NCBI GenBank assembly: GCA_958450325.1
Contig: OY288247.1
Location: forward strand, 58,593,701 to 58,657,700
Reading direction: 5' to 3'
Length of the DNA: 64,000 nt
Source: Agrostemma githago
Lineage: Eukaryota > Streptophyta > Magnoliopsida > Caryophyllales > Caryophyllaceae
In this document: one piece after another, positions 45,192 to 56,375 of the stretch
Layout: every line of letters starts with the position of its first letter
Numbering within the stretch: position 1 is the first letter of the stretch
Notes under the pieces: generated by a model
Databases searched by the model: none
The model's input: only the letters and a program-made list of their open reading frames with translations
Told to the model about the DNA's origin: nothing
Made by a program: the position numbers and the translations under genes

Positions 45192-47411
45192 CCTCGATGA
45201 TGAAGAGGCGATTGGGTGGCCATAGGGGCCTTGATGATTGCTCCCGGTGGCTCTTGACGACGTGATTACGTCAAGAGTTACTTCAAAATCCAAAATGACA
45301 ATTGGTAATTCTTTTCCTTAGTTTTTATTTCTATTTATTTATTTAAGTTATTTTCTTTTTTTTAGGATTAATCGTTAGAAATTAGTGGAAATCGGGCGGA
45401 ATCCGGGCTAGGTGACTTGATTACACCTAGCCCTCCCCTCCCATTTCCTTTTATTTCCTTCGTTTATTTCTTCCCCCATCCATATCTTTTTCTCGTCTCG
45501 ACCCATGGTGACTTGACTACACCCCGGTCGGACACCCTCTACCCTTTTCTTCACCTTTATTTTTGATTTTTAGCTTTATTTTCGTAGTTTCTCTTCTTTT
45601 CTTTTGTCTCTCCGCACACTACGATCGAGCATGAGGACATGGCTTGGTTTAAGTGTGGGGGGAGCGATATTCTATCGTAGTTAGTTTTATTTTCGTAGTT
45701 TTTCCAAAAAAATCTTTAAAAACCCTAAAAATTTGAAAAAATTTCACAAAAATCAAAAAGATTTTCTTTTTGTGTGTTTTCCTTTGTGTCATTGTCTCGT
45801 ATATTTGTTTTGTTGTGTGTGTTTGCCCCCCTTTTCCTTATAGGTTGCTTAAACCACCGATGGCTTTGGAAAGCTTTCAAGACTTCCGGTAACATGTTAT
45901 CCTTTTTTTCCCTCTTTGTCTCCTGTGGAGTTTGGAGGAGATTGTGATGTTGTGTGCTCGGGAGGAGCTTTGTAGAGTTTGGTTGATTTGGTTGCTCATT
46001 TGGAAGCTAGGGGTGGTGTTTGTGTTATGTATGTGTTCGTTTTGTGTTGTTCTTGTTTTGTTGCTTTTGTTTCTTTTTCTTTCGTTTTCGTTGAGTCTTT
46101 GTTTTGTGTTTTGTTGTGTGTCTTGTGTGTAAATAGGTTTTCGAAAACCCGGTTTAGAGGCCAGTGTGTGAGTGTGTACTTTCCCTTCCTAGTAGTGTAA
46201 ATCGAGTCTTGGACTTTAATCTAGTAGAATGACCCTTAATCAATGATTTCGTTGGTCCTTTACCTTGAGTCCACCTAGCTTACTAGGGATTTACTACGGG
46301 ATTTGCACTTTTGACCATTATGACCACCCACGGTGTGAAAAGGCCTTGGTTACCGAGTCCCGTCTCCTAGGTGACCGTGTTTGGAATTGTTTAATTAGTC
46401 CAAGTTCTCCACTTTTTGTGGGTTTGAAGGGAAGGACGCTCCCCGACTCTCCCATTTCCCAACCTCCTACACATATCCACACAATAAATTGCAAAGTGTT
46501 GATTTCTCTCTTTCTTAATTGTCAAGAAATGCCAAAAAGCCAAATCTTGCCAAAAAAAAGGGCAAAGAAAAGAAAAGAAAGAAAAATGAAAGAAAGAAAA
46601 GAATGAAGAGAAAGAAAAGGCACAAAAGCCAAAAAGAAAATAGAAAAGAAGAAAAAGAAGTGGCATGGCAAAACAAAACAAAAATGCAAAAGAAAAGAGA
46701 AAATGCCAAAAGAAAATCGTCTCACAAAAAGATCTTAACCCTACAAAAATAAGCCTTTTTCCGACTTTTGCCGCGAAGAGCCTACCAAAGGACCGAGTCC
46801 CGAGGAAGGATGATAGCGGCATTAGTCGGTCTTCCCTCATTTTGCAATTATTTCCACCTTTTTACTTGGACTAGTTAGGCGGTTTTGGACATGGGACGAC
46901 CCTCTTGGTTCACGCTAAAGGGGGCGGGGTCTCACTTACCTACAGTGTCGACTAACACCGTGGATCATCACTTCCCACTCCGCCGATCGTCCCGTAGTAC
47001 GTTTTTAGAAAGTTAGGAGGACCTAGGTAAGTTACCAACGTTTTTGTTGCTTTATCGTCATACTATTAGGGTATTGTCCATTTTGGTTTGTATTGCTAGC
47101 TTGAGAACGTTGACACTTCCCTTGAGTCCTAAACCGGTGCTTCTTTAACCGCTTGTTTGAGGGAAGCGGTATTTGTTTTTCTTTGGGTGCAACCGATTAT
47201 GTGTTCGTTTGTGTATTTGTTTGTTTTTGTGTCTTGTGTCCGGTTGCATCCGCAGTTTTGTCGCAAGACCCCACTTGCCTTGCGGAGTGCACTTTTCCTC
47301 TAAGTGCACTCGTGAGTTGAAAGGGCGTAGGGTGCGCTAATACCCACTCGGCTAGTTTAGTAGTTAGTATGTGCTTACTCGAGGGCGAGTAAGGGTTAAG
47401 TGTGGGGGAAT
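45192..47411 (+). other. Athila-2 long 3' region with internal PPT-like copy
   Basis: About 2.2 kb is non-coding. At 45651-45666 it carries TTTAAGTGTGGGGGGAG, a near copy of the terminal polypurine tract (TTAAGTGTGGGGGAAT at 47396-47411). At 46530-46740 there is an AAAGAAAAG-rich purine tract whose Lys-rich open frame is not considered a gene. The final G-rich tract abuts the 3' LTR. Confidence 0.8.
47396..47411 (+). promoter_or_regulatory. Athila-2 polypurine tract
   Basis: AAGTGTGGGGGAAT sits directly before the LTR start TGATAAGTGC at 47412. Confidence 0.85.
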
Positions 47412-49021
47412 TGATAAGTGCGTTTTGTAGTGTTTATTTCTTGTATTTAGTCTTGTTTTCTCTGCTGAAATCGCTCCTTAGGGCGGTTTTAGGGATGACT
47501 TATGCTTCATCTAGATTATTTCAGGTTCCTAGGGGTCATCTCGAAGAAACGGAACGATTCAACTCGTTTCCGACACGTATGGAACCCAAGAAGAGAAGCA
47601 ACGATGATTCGGCGACTCCCCGAGCACCGAGCATCGACAAGGAGTCGAGGAAGAGCTAAACAAGGCTAATCCCGATCGGGAATTCGTGAACACGATCATG
47701 AATGAAGTGCAAGAATAGCTGCTCACTGTCAAGCATTCCCGACCGGGATCGCATATTCCCGATCGGAAAGAGGAAGTATCCCGATTGGGATCGCCTATTC
47801 CCGATCGGGACCATCATTTCTTCCCGATCGGGAATGACCCAGTCTCTGTTCCGCCTCCTTCTTTTATTCCTCTCACTTACGGAACCCTATATATACTTCC
47901 CTCTTGTATTGTTTATGGATCTTACCTTAACCTAGACTATCTTAAGCCTCTCTACATCATATAAACCCTAGATTTAGTTCCTCTCATTAGTTTTAATCTT
48001 CCTTTAATCATTAGTTAATCTTAGTTAATTAGCCTTGTAATTAGTTCTTGTATTAAGAAGACACTTGAAGATCTCTCCAAGCTTGACAATCTTGGGATTA
48101 TTTGGGTTTCTTATTTATGCAAGATTTCATCTTTTCCTTCATCTTGTGTTGGTATAATCTTTCTTTTCTCTTGTTTATTGTTATTTACTCAAGTTTGAAT
48201 CTTTACTTAGTGTTCTTGTTATTGTTCTTGTTTTCTTTCATTATGGATGTTTGGATTGTGGTGTTGTTTTATCTTTTCATTGTTGTAGTTAGTTTGAATA
48301 TGTGTGAGTAGTCTTCTTGTGGGTTAGTAGGGGGATTAAGGGTAGAATATGGGTGATTAGGGTTTGATTAGGGGTAAAGGATGGATCTTTGTTGTTAGTC
48401 ACATACTTGGCACACCATGTGTTTGTTGAAATGCTTGTTTGAGTTGTAGTGGCCATGCTTCTCATGCTAGTTTTCCTCTACTCATTGTTTGTCTTGTTTG
48501 TGGTCATGTTGAGGATAGTGTTGAGGATAGTCTAAGTTGCGAGAGCCCGGACATACCTCGATTAGAGTCTAAGTTGCGAGAGCCCGGACTCACCTTGACA
48601 TCGGTCTAAGTAGCGAGAGCCCGGACCGACCCTAACACTAGGAGGCACCCATACCCGTGATCAACCCGATCACCCTACTATTCTTATGAACCCGACCTAA
48701 CACACTTTCTTTCCATATTTGATTCATCTTCTTAGTTAGTCATCATTTCTTTAGTTCATTGTTTAGTTTGTGTTTAGTTATTTCATTTAGCCTTGTTATA
48801 GTCTAGTTCATTGTTAGTCTACTTTTCTTCTTTTCCTCTCATCATAATTCACCAATTAGTAGCTCTTTGTGTTTGTTTGGTAGCATAGTCTCGTTTTAGG
48901 CCAACCTAGTCTAAACCTTGCAACACCGTCTCCGTGGACACGACCCGACTTACCCTAACTACCGTTAGGTGCTAGTTGGTTATTTATTTGGCGGTGGGAT
49001 CCACGACAAATCCCACCATCA
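47412..49021 (+). repeat. Athila-2 3' LTR, 1,610 bp
   Basis: It has the same termini and order as the 5' LTR, but one fewer palindrome after a 20-bp deletion near 47835. The TATA box is at 47888. The array is at 47669-47835 and the 37-bp repeats at 48532-48627. Confidence 0.93.
47669..47835. repeat. Palindrome array, Athila-2 3' LTR
   Basis: Centres are at 47675.5, 47695.5 (degenerate), 47742.5, 47762.5, 47784.5, 47804.5 and 47827.5; spacings 20, 47, 20, 22, 20, 23. Compared with the 5' LTR the last palindrome is gone, although the spacing to the TATA box (60 bp) is unchanged. Confidence 0.9.
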
Positions 49022-49026
49022 GCTTA
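49022..49026. repeat. Target site duplication GCTTA (right)
   Basis: It is the partner of 37351-37355. Confidence 0.96.
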
Positions 49027-49633
49027 TCAATTCAACCATCTTTACACTTTCAGCCCGCCATCTTTGGGGATATTTGGTGAACTCTTCTTTGGGTTCTTGG
49101 GCCATTACTTCCAGAGTACGCATTGTAGTCTGGATCTCGGTATTATCAGCGTAATTCCGAGCAAATTCAGTCGCTACATCGTCCCAAGTCTTGTACTTCT
49201 TGGAATCGAGCCTGTAGTACTAGGCCTTGGGGTGTTTCTCAAGGGAGGAAGCGAATAAGTGTTTAAACATGGTGGACTTCACCCCTTTGACCGCAATGAA
49301 TTCCTTGAAAGACCGGATGTGGTGGACCGGGTCTTCGGTACACTCAAACATCGGAATTCCCGTAAGGTTGAGGTTAGCATGTAGCTCGTCATTCAAAGGT
49401 GAGTAGGAACGAGCATTTTCAGTATGGATCGAGTTGTTCATCGACAGATGAACCTGTTCATCGAACTTGTGAACAACGCTGATTAGTTCAGCTATGGGCC
49501 CAGTGGGCTCGGATCCTTCAACAGGGGCCACCTTCTCTACGGCGCTCACACGGGTGGCTAAGGTCGCTTGGTTAGTCTGGATGGTAGTCAATTGAGTCTC
49601 AATCTTGGCCAGCGCGGCGGTCAGTTGATCCAA
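49027..49633 (-). pseudogene. gag: E2 gag, N-terminal half
   Basis: The minus-strand frame 49633-49220 starts MDQLTAALAKIETQL with a heptad-like N-terminus (coiled coil likely). It continues through DPVHHIRSFKEFIAVKG, typical of the Retrotrans_gag core, to a stop after LEKHPKA. The reading continues past the stop (KTWDDVATEFARNYADN) to the Athila-2 insertion at 49026. A further stop lies near 49050. The start Met is chosen because it is the first in a frame that opens right after the leader. Confidence 0.82.
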
Positions 49634-50683
49634 AGTTGACTACATTTTCTGTTGTCTGGTTTCGGGTGGCCTGTTTGTAAGAACACCGCGTAATCAGAAA
49701 CTAGCCCAAATCCCGGAATAGAAAGTACATCCCGAGCAAGACTGAAAAGGGAAACGACTCGGATAAGACACCTAGACGGGTGACTTGTGAAAAGTGGGCC
49801 TTCCTTAGGATTCGGCGGGTGGACCGAGTCCTGTTCGAAGAAAGGTCCACGTGAGACATCCCCAGACTTTGGACTCGAGTGTGTAGATGGGCCCTACTTT
49901 GTAGGAGTATGTCCTACGTAGGTTGGCCTTGCCTTAGTCTAATAAGGCGGACTGGGATAGGGAAGAAACTCGTGATGTAAGATGGACAGAGTTTCGACGC
50001 TAAAGACCTCGACGACTTATGACACAACCCGACACATGCTAAATACGGGAAGTCCTAAGAAGAGGAAAGTTTTGGAAGAGGATTTTTAGAAAATCCAAAA
50101 AAATGGTGGAGGGGGCCCGATTTTTCGAAAATGTATCGGGCCTCGGTTTTGAAAATTCGAAAATATTTTCGAGTTTTGAAATGGGCAGAATACCGGCTAG
50201 AAATAGGCTATTTTGAGTAAATTCATAAGTCCTAAGTTCGGTATATGTCCCGGGTTTTGAAATTGGATATTTTGAAAAGGATGCAATTTTTGAAAACGAC
50301 GGTTTTTGAAAACGACACAGAAACCTAGCATGTAGTCACGCAAAAATTATAACGACGCCATGTATGCTTTACACTAAGTCTCGGTCGGTCTAAAAAGGGC
50401 CTTTAACAGTGCACATAGCCTAGACGTTGATCGGGACGGACTTTCTAAGTCGAGTTGAGCTTAGTACATGCCGCGAAACCCACTCAAATCGACTATGGAC
50501 ACCTTTGACATATCCATATTGGAGTACATCAAGGTATAGTGGGACGTCGGTCGCGAGTACCGGCCCGGGAAAATTTAGGGTTATGCATGAACCGTAAAAC
50601 TAAAATGCGTATTGTACTAGTCAAACGATTTCTATTCGAGTCTCACCCTGAGGATGCCGATGGTAAGTCACACATCAGTTAAT
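49634..50683 (-). other. E2 untranslated leader
   Basis: About 1 kb between PBS and gag, partly shared with H1 2335-2884. It contains a low-complexity stretch of GAAAATTTTCGAAA-type words at 50060-50320. No reading frame is supported. Confidence 0.75.
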
Positions 50684-50700
50684 CCCCAGCGGAGTCGCCA
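50684..50700 (-). promoter_or_regulatory. E2 primer-binding site (tRNA-Arg type)
   Basis: On the minus strand it reads TGGCGACTCCGCTGGGG, 3 bp after the 5' LTR end. Confidence 0.85.
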
Positions 50701-51494
50701 AATTGGGGACATGACATAGGTCCACCCCGACGTGGCCATGCGCGGGTTTGGGGAGGCAAATGAATCTCCATATGAGAATGGATCGAACTGAAATTTAAAT
50801 CGAGGTGGAGTCGCCACCGAACTTTGTGGGAGTTCGGGCCCGTTCGAACCCACTCTATGTCGTAGTGGACCGTGTATGAAATACGGCCCATTTCCGATGT
50901 CAGAGTTTATTGGGCTCGTCCCTTTGCATTTGATACAGATACCGACATTATCGGATACCGTGTATTGAATGACTCTCGTGCGCCAACGGTTTCGGGCATC
51001 CGGAAATCGAGGTTCTGAGTAAGGGGTGAGGATACGTGTTGGGAAGTTCACAAAGAACACCCAACCCTGCCCGCACATTGGCAGCTCTACTAAGATATCG
51101 AGTGACTTTCTAATACGCGCGTTAGTTGAACGATGGAATGATATGCAAACATTGTTTTCCCTAGACATGCAAAAAGTTGAATGAGTTTCTATGTCGATTT
51201 AATGCAACTAATTCTAACGTCAAAGTTATATTTAGCATGCGAGTTCATTTTAGTACGATAAAATAAACGATAAATCAACAAGAAAAGTAACAAACTTGTT
51301 AGTAACGGTATAACGATAATAACGGTTTGCAAAAGTATATAATGATATAGAATGGCGTAAATAGGATGATGCAAAGTTTTGAAAAGTGATGTTTCACGTG
51401 ATCGATTTGACGCGTGTTGACCTAGGTCATAAAATAAGTATTATCGAAAGTAGAAAAGCGATGTGGGACTCACGATATTTGTCGTGATAAGGCC

Positions 51495-51713
51495 ACGCGA
51501 TCGAGTCACTGACGGACTCGACTGAGTGGTCCTCGGAAGAAGCTTATGTCCCGTATTTTAGACCCTACTCGATCGAGTTATTGACGAACTCGACCGAGTA
51601 CGCTACCACTCGATCGAGTCATTGCGAGACTCGGCCGAGTGGTGGTCGAAAAAGCATTATGTCTCGTTTTTTTGGGTGACACTCGACCGAGTGTGCTAGG
51701 CACTCGATCGAGT
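51495..51713. repeat. Palindrome cluster I in LTR B
   Basis: Eight ACTCGATCGAGT-like palindromes have centres at 51500.5, 51521.5, 51572.5, 51593.5, 51613.5, 51634.5, 51686.5 and 51707.5. The spacings are 21, 51, 21, 20, 21, 52 and 21 bp. Confidence 0.92.
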
Positions 51714-52828
51714 GCCCCTGTACGAACTAGGGTTCGCCTCGTAATTTGAGATTGCTTTTCGATTTGGATAAGTCGCTGATTCAGCCGAATCGGGCATAAA
51801 TATCGTATAATTTATGCTCGATTCGGATTTTGATAAATCGTTAATTTCGTGGAATCGGGTATAAATATTACGAGATTTATACTCGATCCTAAATTTGATA
51901 CTCATCATATCCCATGTTCGATTATTGAATCGATATGGAATATTAGAGAGAAAACTTGAAGAAAATAATATAAGTCATTTTAAATTAACTAAGACGGTAT
52001 GGATTTCCTCCGCGTTTATAGTTTCGTAATTCTAACGAATTATATGACAACTATTTTAGCATCAACGAAAAACTGTGTTAGTTAAATTACTTGACTAAAT
52101 CGTTTAGATCCGACATCCAACTATTGAGTTGGTATCGAAACTAGTAGATTGACACTTTGCGGTTGTTTTAATTAAAACGAACTCGACTTGATTCCCTCGG
52201 CCGGCTTCCCGACATCGTAATAAATCCCTAAGGATTATGTGATGTTGGATCCGCGTCAACGGGTTTCGACCCTAATTGAAAAAAAAAATTATTTCGAAAA
52301 AGCTTTAGAATCAATGAAATATGCGATTAACGATAATGCGAACGAAATAAAAAGTTATTGTATAAGTTGACTTGTTTCAATAATCAAGTGATAGGGGTGT
52401 CGGGATAAACGACCGTCAACATCGGGTGCGTTACCCTCGTAATATTCGGATTTCCTTATCCCGACATCACTTGCACTCGACACAAATTCACAAGTATTTT
52501 AATGTTTTATACTAGTGATATTAACGATATAATGACGCGATAATGACGATAAAAAAAAAAAGACGATGACGACGATATAGACGGCGCGTGGGGAAGAAAA
52601 GAAGGGAAGAGTGGGATTTTTGTACCCTCAACCTACATGTTCTTGTCTCGGATAGGACTCGCTTGATTGTGGCTTAGGCACGGGAGTTCGAGATTTACGT
52701 AGACTAAGTTGTGGTGGTTTTCGGTTTGTCTCCTAAGTACTAGGGTTAGGGTTTGAGTGTATGGGATTAGGATTGCTAGGGGTTTGATTAGGGTTCCAAA
52801 AGTATGGAAAAGATGTATGCATGAGGTG

Positions 52829-52836
52829 TATATATA
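52829..52836 (-). promoter_or_regulatory. E2 LTR B TATA box
   Basis: TATATATA lies about 36 bp downstream (minus orientation) of the nearest palindrome centre in cluster II. Confidence 0.6.
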
Positions 52837-52865
52837 GGCAAAGCTATGTACCTCCGGCTAGGGTT

Positions 52866-52968
52866 ACTCGACCGAGTAGCCCCCTGACTCGGCCGAGTGG
52901 TCCAGTCAAAGTGCAGTCGGGATTGTTACAGGGCCCACTCGATCGAGTGGGCTGACACTCGATCAAGT
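52866..52968. repeat. Palindrome cluster II in LTR B
   Basis: Centres are at 52871.5, 52892.5, 52942.5 and 52962.5; spacings 21, 50 and 20, identical to LTR A cluster II. They lie upstream of the TATA box in element orientation. Confidence 0.92.
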
Positions 52969-53358
52969 GGGTCAGCCGCAGTGCAAGGGTCTGGTTTTTT
53001 GGACCGTGGTTTGGATATTTTGTGGGTTTTGTATTTGGACTTGATTTATGATATTTGAATGGCTGTTTTCGTGTGTCTCGGAAGCGGCTTTGACCGGGGT
53101 TTGACCCAATCGCTAAAAGTCGGTTTTATATTCGGTGTCGGTTTTGACCTAAATTAGTCTTATTTTTTTGGAAACGACCCACTGGGCCTGAATTTGAGGT
53201 TGATTTTGTGAGATTTGTACTCCGTAAATGCATAAGCCAGCAACTAATGGTTTTGAGCCCATGTCCGAGCGCGTAGAAACACATTTGCGTCCGATCATCA
53301 TCGGGTGTTTTTTGAAAACTGCTATAGACACCTGGCGGTCAAAATGTGGGTGTCTACA

Positions 53359-53363
53359 ACGGG
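53359..53363. repeat. Target site duplication ACGGG (right)
   Basis: It is the partner of 15110-15114; the H1 RNase H coding sequence resumes here. Confidence 0.95.
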
Positions 53364-53855
53364 TTGCAAGCAGCCCCCGATTTAGGAGTCACATATCTTC
53401 GGGTACATTGCGACTCATCTCTAGTCATCAACCAAGCTCTCCAAATATAGAAAACTCGATACACCAACCTCGTGGCCTATCAAGCGCGAGTAAGGGTTCT
53501 CGAAAAACAATTCCGAAAGGTAGAATACATATATCCACCCCGGGAAGAAAACCAGTTCACGAATGCACTTTCGAAATTAGCATCCTTACTGAATATCCCG
53601 GATCACCTAACCATCATACAGATTTGTGTCGAAAGACGGTCCGAGCCGGCATACATCCACGTTATTCAAGACATCGAGATAACTGATCCGGAACCTTTGT
53701 ATCGGGCTATTATAACCTACATGACAACGGGAGAATATTCTCCGGGAACCAAAAACTGGGCCAAGAAATCTCTACGGAGGCTAGCTACCCAGTTCCTTCG
53801 CACGAACGATGGACAATTATACAAAAAGACAACACAGGGGGCTCTCCTCCTATGA
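53359..53855 (+). pseudogene. pol: H1 second RNase H, C-terminal part
   Basis: The first bases continue the domain broken at 15109: LQAAPDLGVTYLRVHCDSSLVINQ, with the conserved D-S-x-L-V-x-N-Q, then VRVLEKQFRKVEYIYPPREENQFTNALSKLASL, the usual end of the plant-type RNase H. It leads into the spacer before integrase (PEPLYRAIITYMTTGEYS). A TAG near 53451 breaks the frame between the two pieces. Confidence 0.87.
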
Positions 53856-54783
53856 GTCAAAAAAATAAAGGCTGAGAAAGTTATGGCCGAGGTGCACAAC
53901 AGTGAATGCGGTCCACATCTGAACGCCCAGATGCTGGTCCGGAAAATCCTGAGACTCGGATACTACTGGAATGATATGGAAATTGACTGCCAATTATATG
54001 TCAAACACTGTCATAACTGCCAAATTTTTGCCAACGTTCATCATATGCCGTTATCCCTATTGTACACCATGACATCACCATGGGCATTTTCGACACGGGG
54101 ATCTGACATAATTGGGAAAGTAAACCCTTCCGGGACGGGAGGTCACTGTTTTATCTTGGTAGCTATCGACTATTTCACCAAATGGGTCGAAGATGAGTCA
54201 TACCGAATTTTAAATGCCACTCACGTCGCCAAGTTCATCCAGAACAAAATTATACGTCCGTACGGGATCCCGCCGAATTCATCAGTGATCACGGGACGCA
54301 CTTTCAAGCCGAAACAACAACTCTATTAACTGCATAAAATCAAAAGGCATACATATTCGCCTTACCGTCCCCAAACAAATAGAGCGGCAGAGGCAGCCAA
54401 CAAAACAATTATCTCCATACTTAAAAAGATGGCTGATAATTACCGGGACTGGCCCAACAAAATACCTTTTGCCCTATGGGGATATCGAACGTCAATTCGC
54501 ACCGCAACCGGTGCGACCCCATATTATCTGACGTAAGGGATGGAAGCAGTTCAACCTGTCGAGTTGCAGGTACCGTCTCTCATGATTTTACTAGAAAGCC
54601 AAGTACCGTACCCGAAGCTCATTGGGTGCAAGCTCGGTACGATTCGATGGTTCTTTTAGACGAACGACGGTCCCGTGCGCTCAACAACATTCAAATATAT
54701 CAAAAAAGAATACAACGGGCCTTCAACAAAAGAGTCAGGCCCAAAAATATCGAAGAAGGGGACTTAGTTCTCAAATCCGTCTG
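53856..54783 (+). pseudogene. pol: H1 integrase, frames broken
   Basis: The zinc-binding N-terminus is visible (HNSECGPHLNAQMLV... CHNCQIFA, H-x-H-C-x2-C type). It is followed by the core: SDIIGKVNPSGTGGH and LVAIDYFTKWVE, with the first Asp retained. The second catalytic Asp (SDHGTHFQAE near 54286) lies in another frame than the preceding part. The Glu block (AAEAANKTI, near 54389) follows in a third piece, then WGYRTSIRTATGATPY. The end reads RPKNIEEGDLVLKSV and a stop at 54782. All three catalytic residues exist but cannot be in one protein. Confidence 0.87.
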
Positions 54784-54877
54784 AGCATTAATAACAATTG
54801 ATCTGAGGGGAAAAGGTTTCATCAAGAGGTGCAGGGAAGTTGACAGATTTCGACGGGAATGAATTCGTCAACCCGAC
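54784..54877 (+). other. H1 pol end / deleted 3' region
   Basis: It resembles the C-terminal end of Tat/Ogre pol in broken frames (LTDFDGNEFVNPT). It runs directly into the LTR start with no 3' UTR, antisense ORF or polypurine tract, so that region has been deleted. Confidence 0.6.
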
Positions 54878-54928
54878 TGTAGACACCCACATTTGGATGC
54901 CAGGTGTCTATAACAATTTCTGACAAAC
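54878..54928 (+). repeat. Tat-type LTR start, 51-bp stub
   Basis: TGTAGACACCCACATTTGG, then CCAGGTGTCTATA, matches the starts of the E2 LTRs (minus strand, 53358 and 17709). It is interrupted at 54929 by the next LTR. It is likely the H1 3' LTR. Confidence 0.75.
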
Positions 54929-55086
54929 TGTAATACCCGTAATTTATATATAAGTCAAAATCGAGTCAAGTTTAGTCAAACCCGAGTTGAGTCAAGCCAA
55001 AGTGATCGAGTATCACGTTCTATATAATTGTCAAACCCAAACCCGTTCTCGAGGCCGACGTACAACAATAATAATTGTTATTAAAC

Positions 55087-55371
<285 letters not shown>

Positions 55372-56217
55372 TCCTAGTATTAATAATAGAAAGAGCAGGA
55401 GTAGGGCACGTACATCATTCATTCCTAGTGCCTCCACCTCCATTAACCCTACATCCCTACCCCTTTTCTTCTTCTTCATCCATCTGCAACCCAGATCCAT
55501 TATTAATATTACCGGGCCTGCACCACTCCTGCACTAGTATATACTTCTACCCGCCTTTCATTGTCTCCATCAATTGTCGGAGTCACCCACGCCCTATTTC
55601 ATTGTCGCGCGTGCCCGTGAGTCCCCTGGCCGGAGGTCGTCTGTTGGCCGGAGGTGACATTGATTATGTCATGATGACGATGTCCTATTGCTCGTGCCTG
55701 AACCGACTCCGACAAAGTTGTGAGGCTGCCGTGTCAGGTTGTCGTGTGTGTTGTTGTTGCCCGGGTTATTGTCATTGTGGTACGATTGCTGTCCTGTTAT
55801 TATTACGTTACTCTCATAGTGTAGTTGTTGTCGTGGTGTTTTGGGGTCGGGTGATGGGAGCCAGAAATGGGACGTGCACGGCTCTTGGTTTGGCCAAGAC
55901 ACGGGGCTGTGGCCCCGGTATTGGACCGCTACAACTCACGGTCATTATTCATTATAATAGCGGGTTAGTTTCATTTATAGTCCAGTTAGCTAGGTCGATG
56001 TCAGTTTCATATTATAATTACGTTAGGATCGATATTAATTTAAATATATAATATTTTATTAGGATTGGACTCCGTAGAATTTCCGTGGTACTCTGTACTA
56101 CCGACGCAGTCATGACTTGCTCACTAGGTAAGGTTTTCCTTACTTGGCGTACGTTAATATTATAATGTCGTACGAGCTATATATGTACTTGTGATATGAT
56201 ATTGATATGGATGAGAT

Positions 56218-56375
56218 TGAGTAGTATAGCGAAATCTTGGTCGGGAGACCCATTGAGTAGTATAGCGAAATCCTGGTCGGGAGACCCATTCAGTAGTATA
56301 GCGGATTCATGGTCGGGAGGCCCATTGAGTAGTATAGCGGATTCATGGTGGGCTTGAAGCCTATTGAGTAGTATA
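56218..56375 (+). repeat. 36-bp tandem repeat, about 4.4 units
   Basis: Units start at 56218, 56254, 56290 and 56326 with core GAGTAGTATAGCG; a partial fifth follows. Each of the first three units contains the small inverted repeat GGTC-GGGA-GACC or a variant. Confidence 0.9.

Larger units (their letters stand above)
37356..49021 (+). mobile_element. Athila-2: complete non-autonomous Athila-like element, 11,666 bp
   Basis: LTRs of 1,630 and 1,610 bp, PBS, gag, retropepsin, a long spacer with a palindrome array, an ATHILA-ORF-like gene, a long 3' region, a polypurine tract and a perfect target duplication. No reverse transcriptase, RNase H or integrase is present. By hand count the LTRs differ at roughly 28 positions plus a 20-bp deletion (about 1.7%), so its age is close to that of the LARD. 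It would need enzymes in trans, while keeping its own gag and protease. Confidence 0.92.
15115..53358 (-). mobile_element. E2: minus-strand Tat/Ogre-type retrotransposon with nested insertions
   Basis: It is delimited by two LTRs in the same orientation (15115-17709 and 50704-53358) and a perfect 5-bp duplication. On the minus strand the order is 5' LTR, tRNA-Arg PBS, gag, protease, reverse transcriptase, RNase H, then a deleted integrase region, an antisense plant-mobile-domain ORF, a polypurine tract and the 3' LTR. Insertions: Athila-2 in gag, LARD in RT, and LARD-derived sequence in place of integrase. Without these, about 12.2 kb of E2 remains. It inserted into the second RNase H of its relative H1. 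Confidence 0.9.
50704..53358 (-). repeat. E2 5' LTR (LTR B), 2,655 bp
   Basis: On the minus strand it starts TGTAGACACCC (53358) and ends CATGTCCCCA (50704). It carries eight palindromes in cluster I (51495-51713), four in cluster II (52866-52968) and a TATA box at 52829-52836. It is homologous to LTR A along its length. Confidence 0.92.

Noticed and set aside
46519..46752. 77-codon Lys-rich frame
   Set aside because: Lies in an A/G-rich low-complexity tract in the Athila-2 3' region; the opposite strand is equally open.
53228..53686. 152-codon plus-strand frame
   Set aside because: Crosses the E2 LTR boundary and target duplication and reads the RNase H in a shifted frame.
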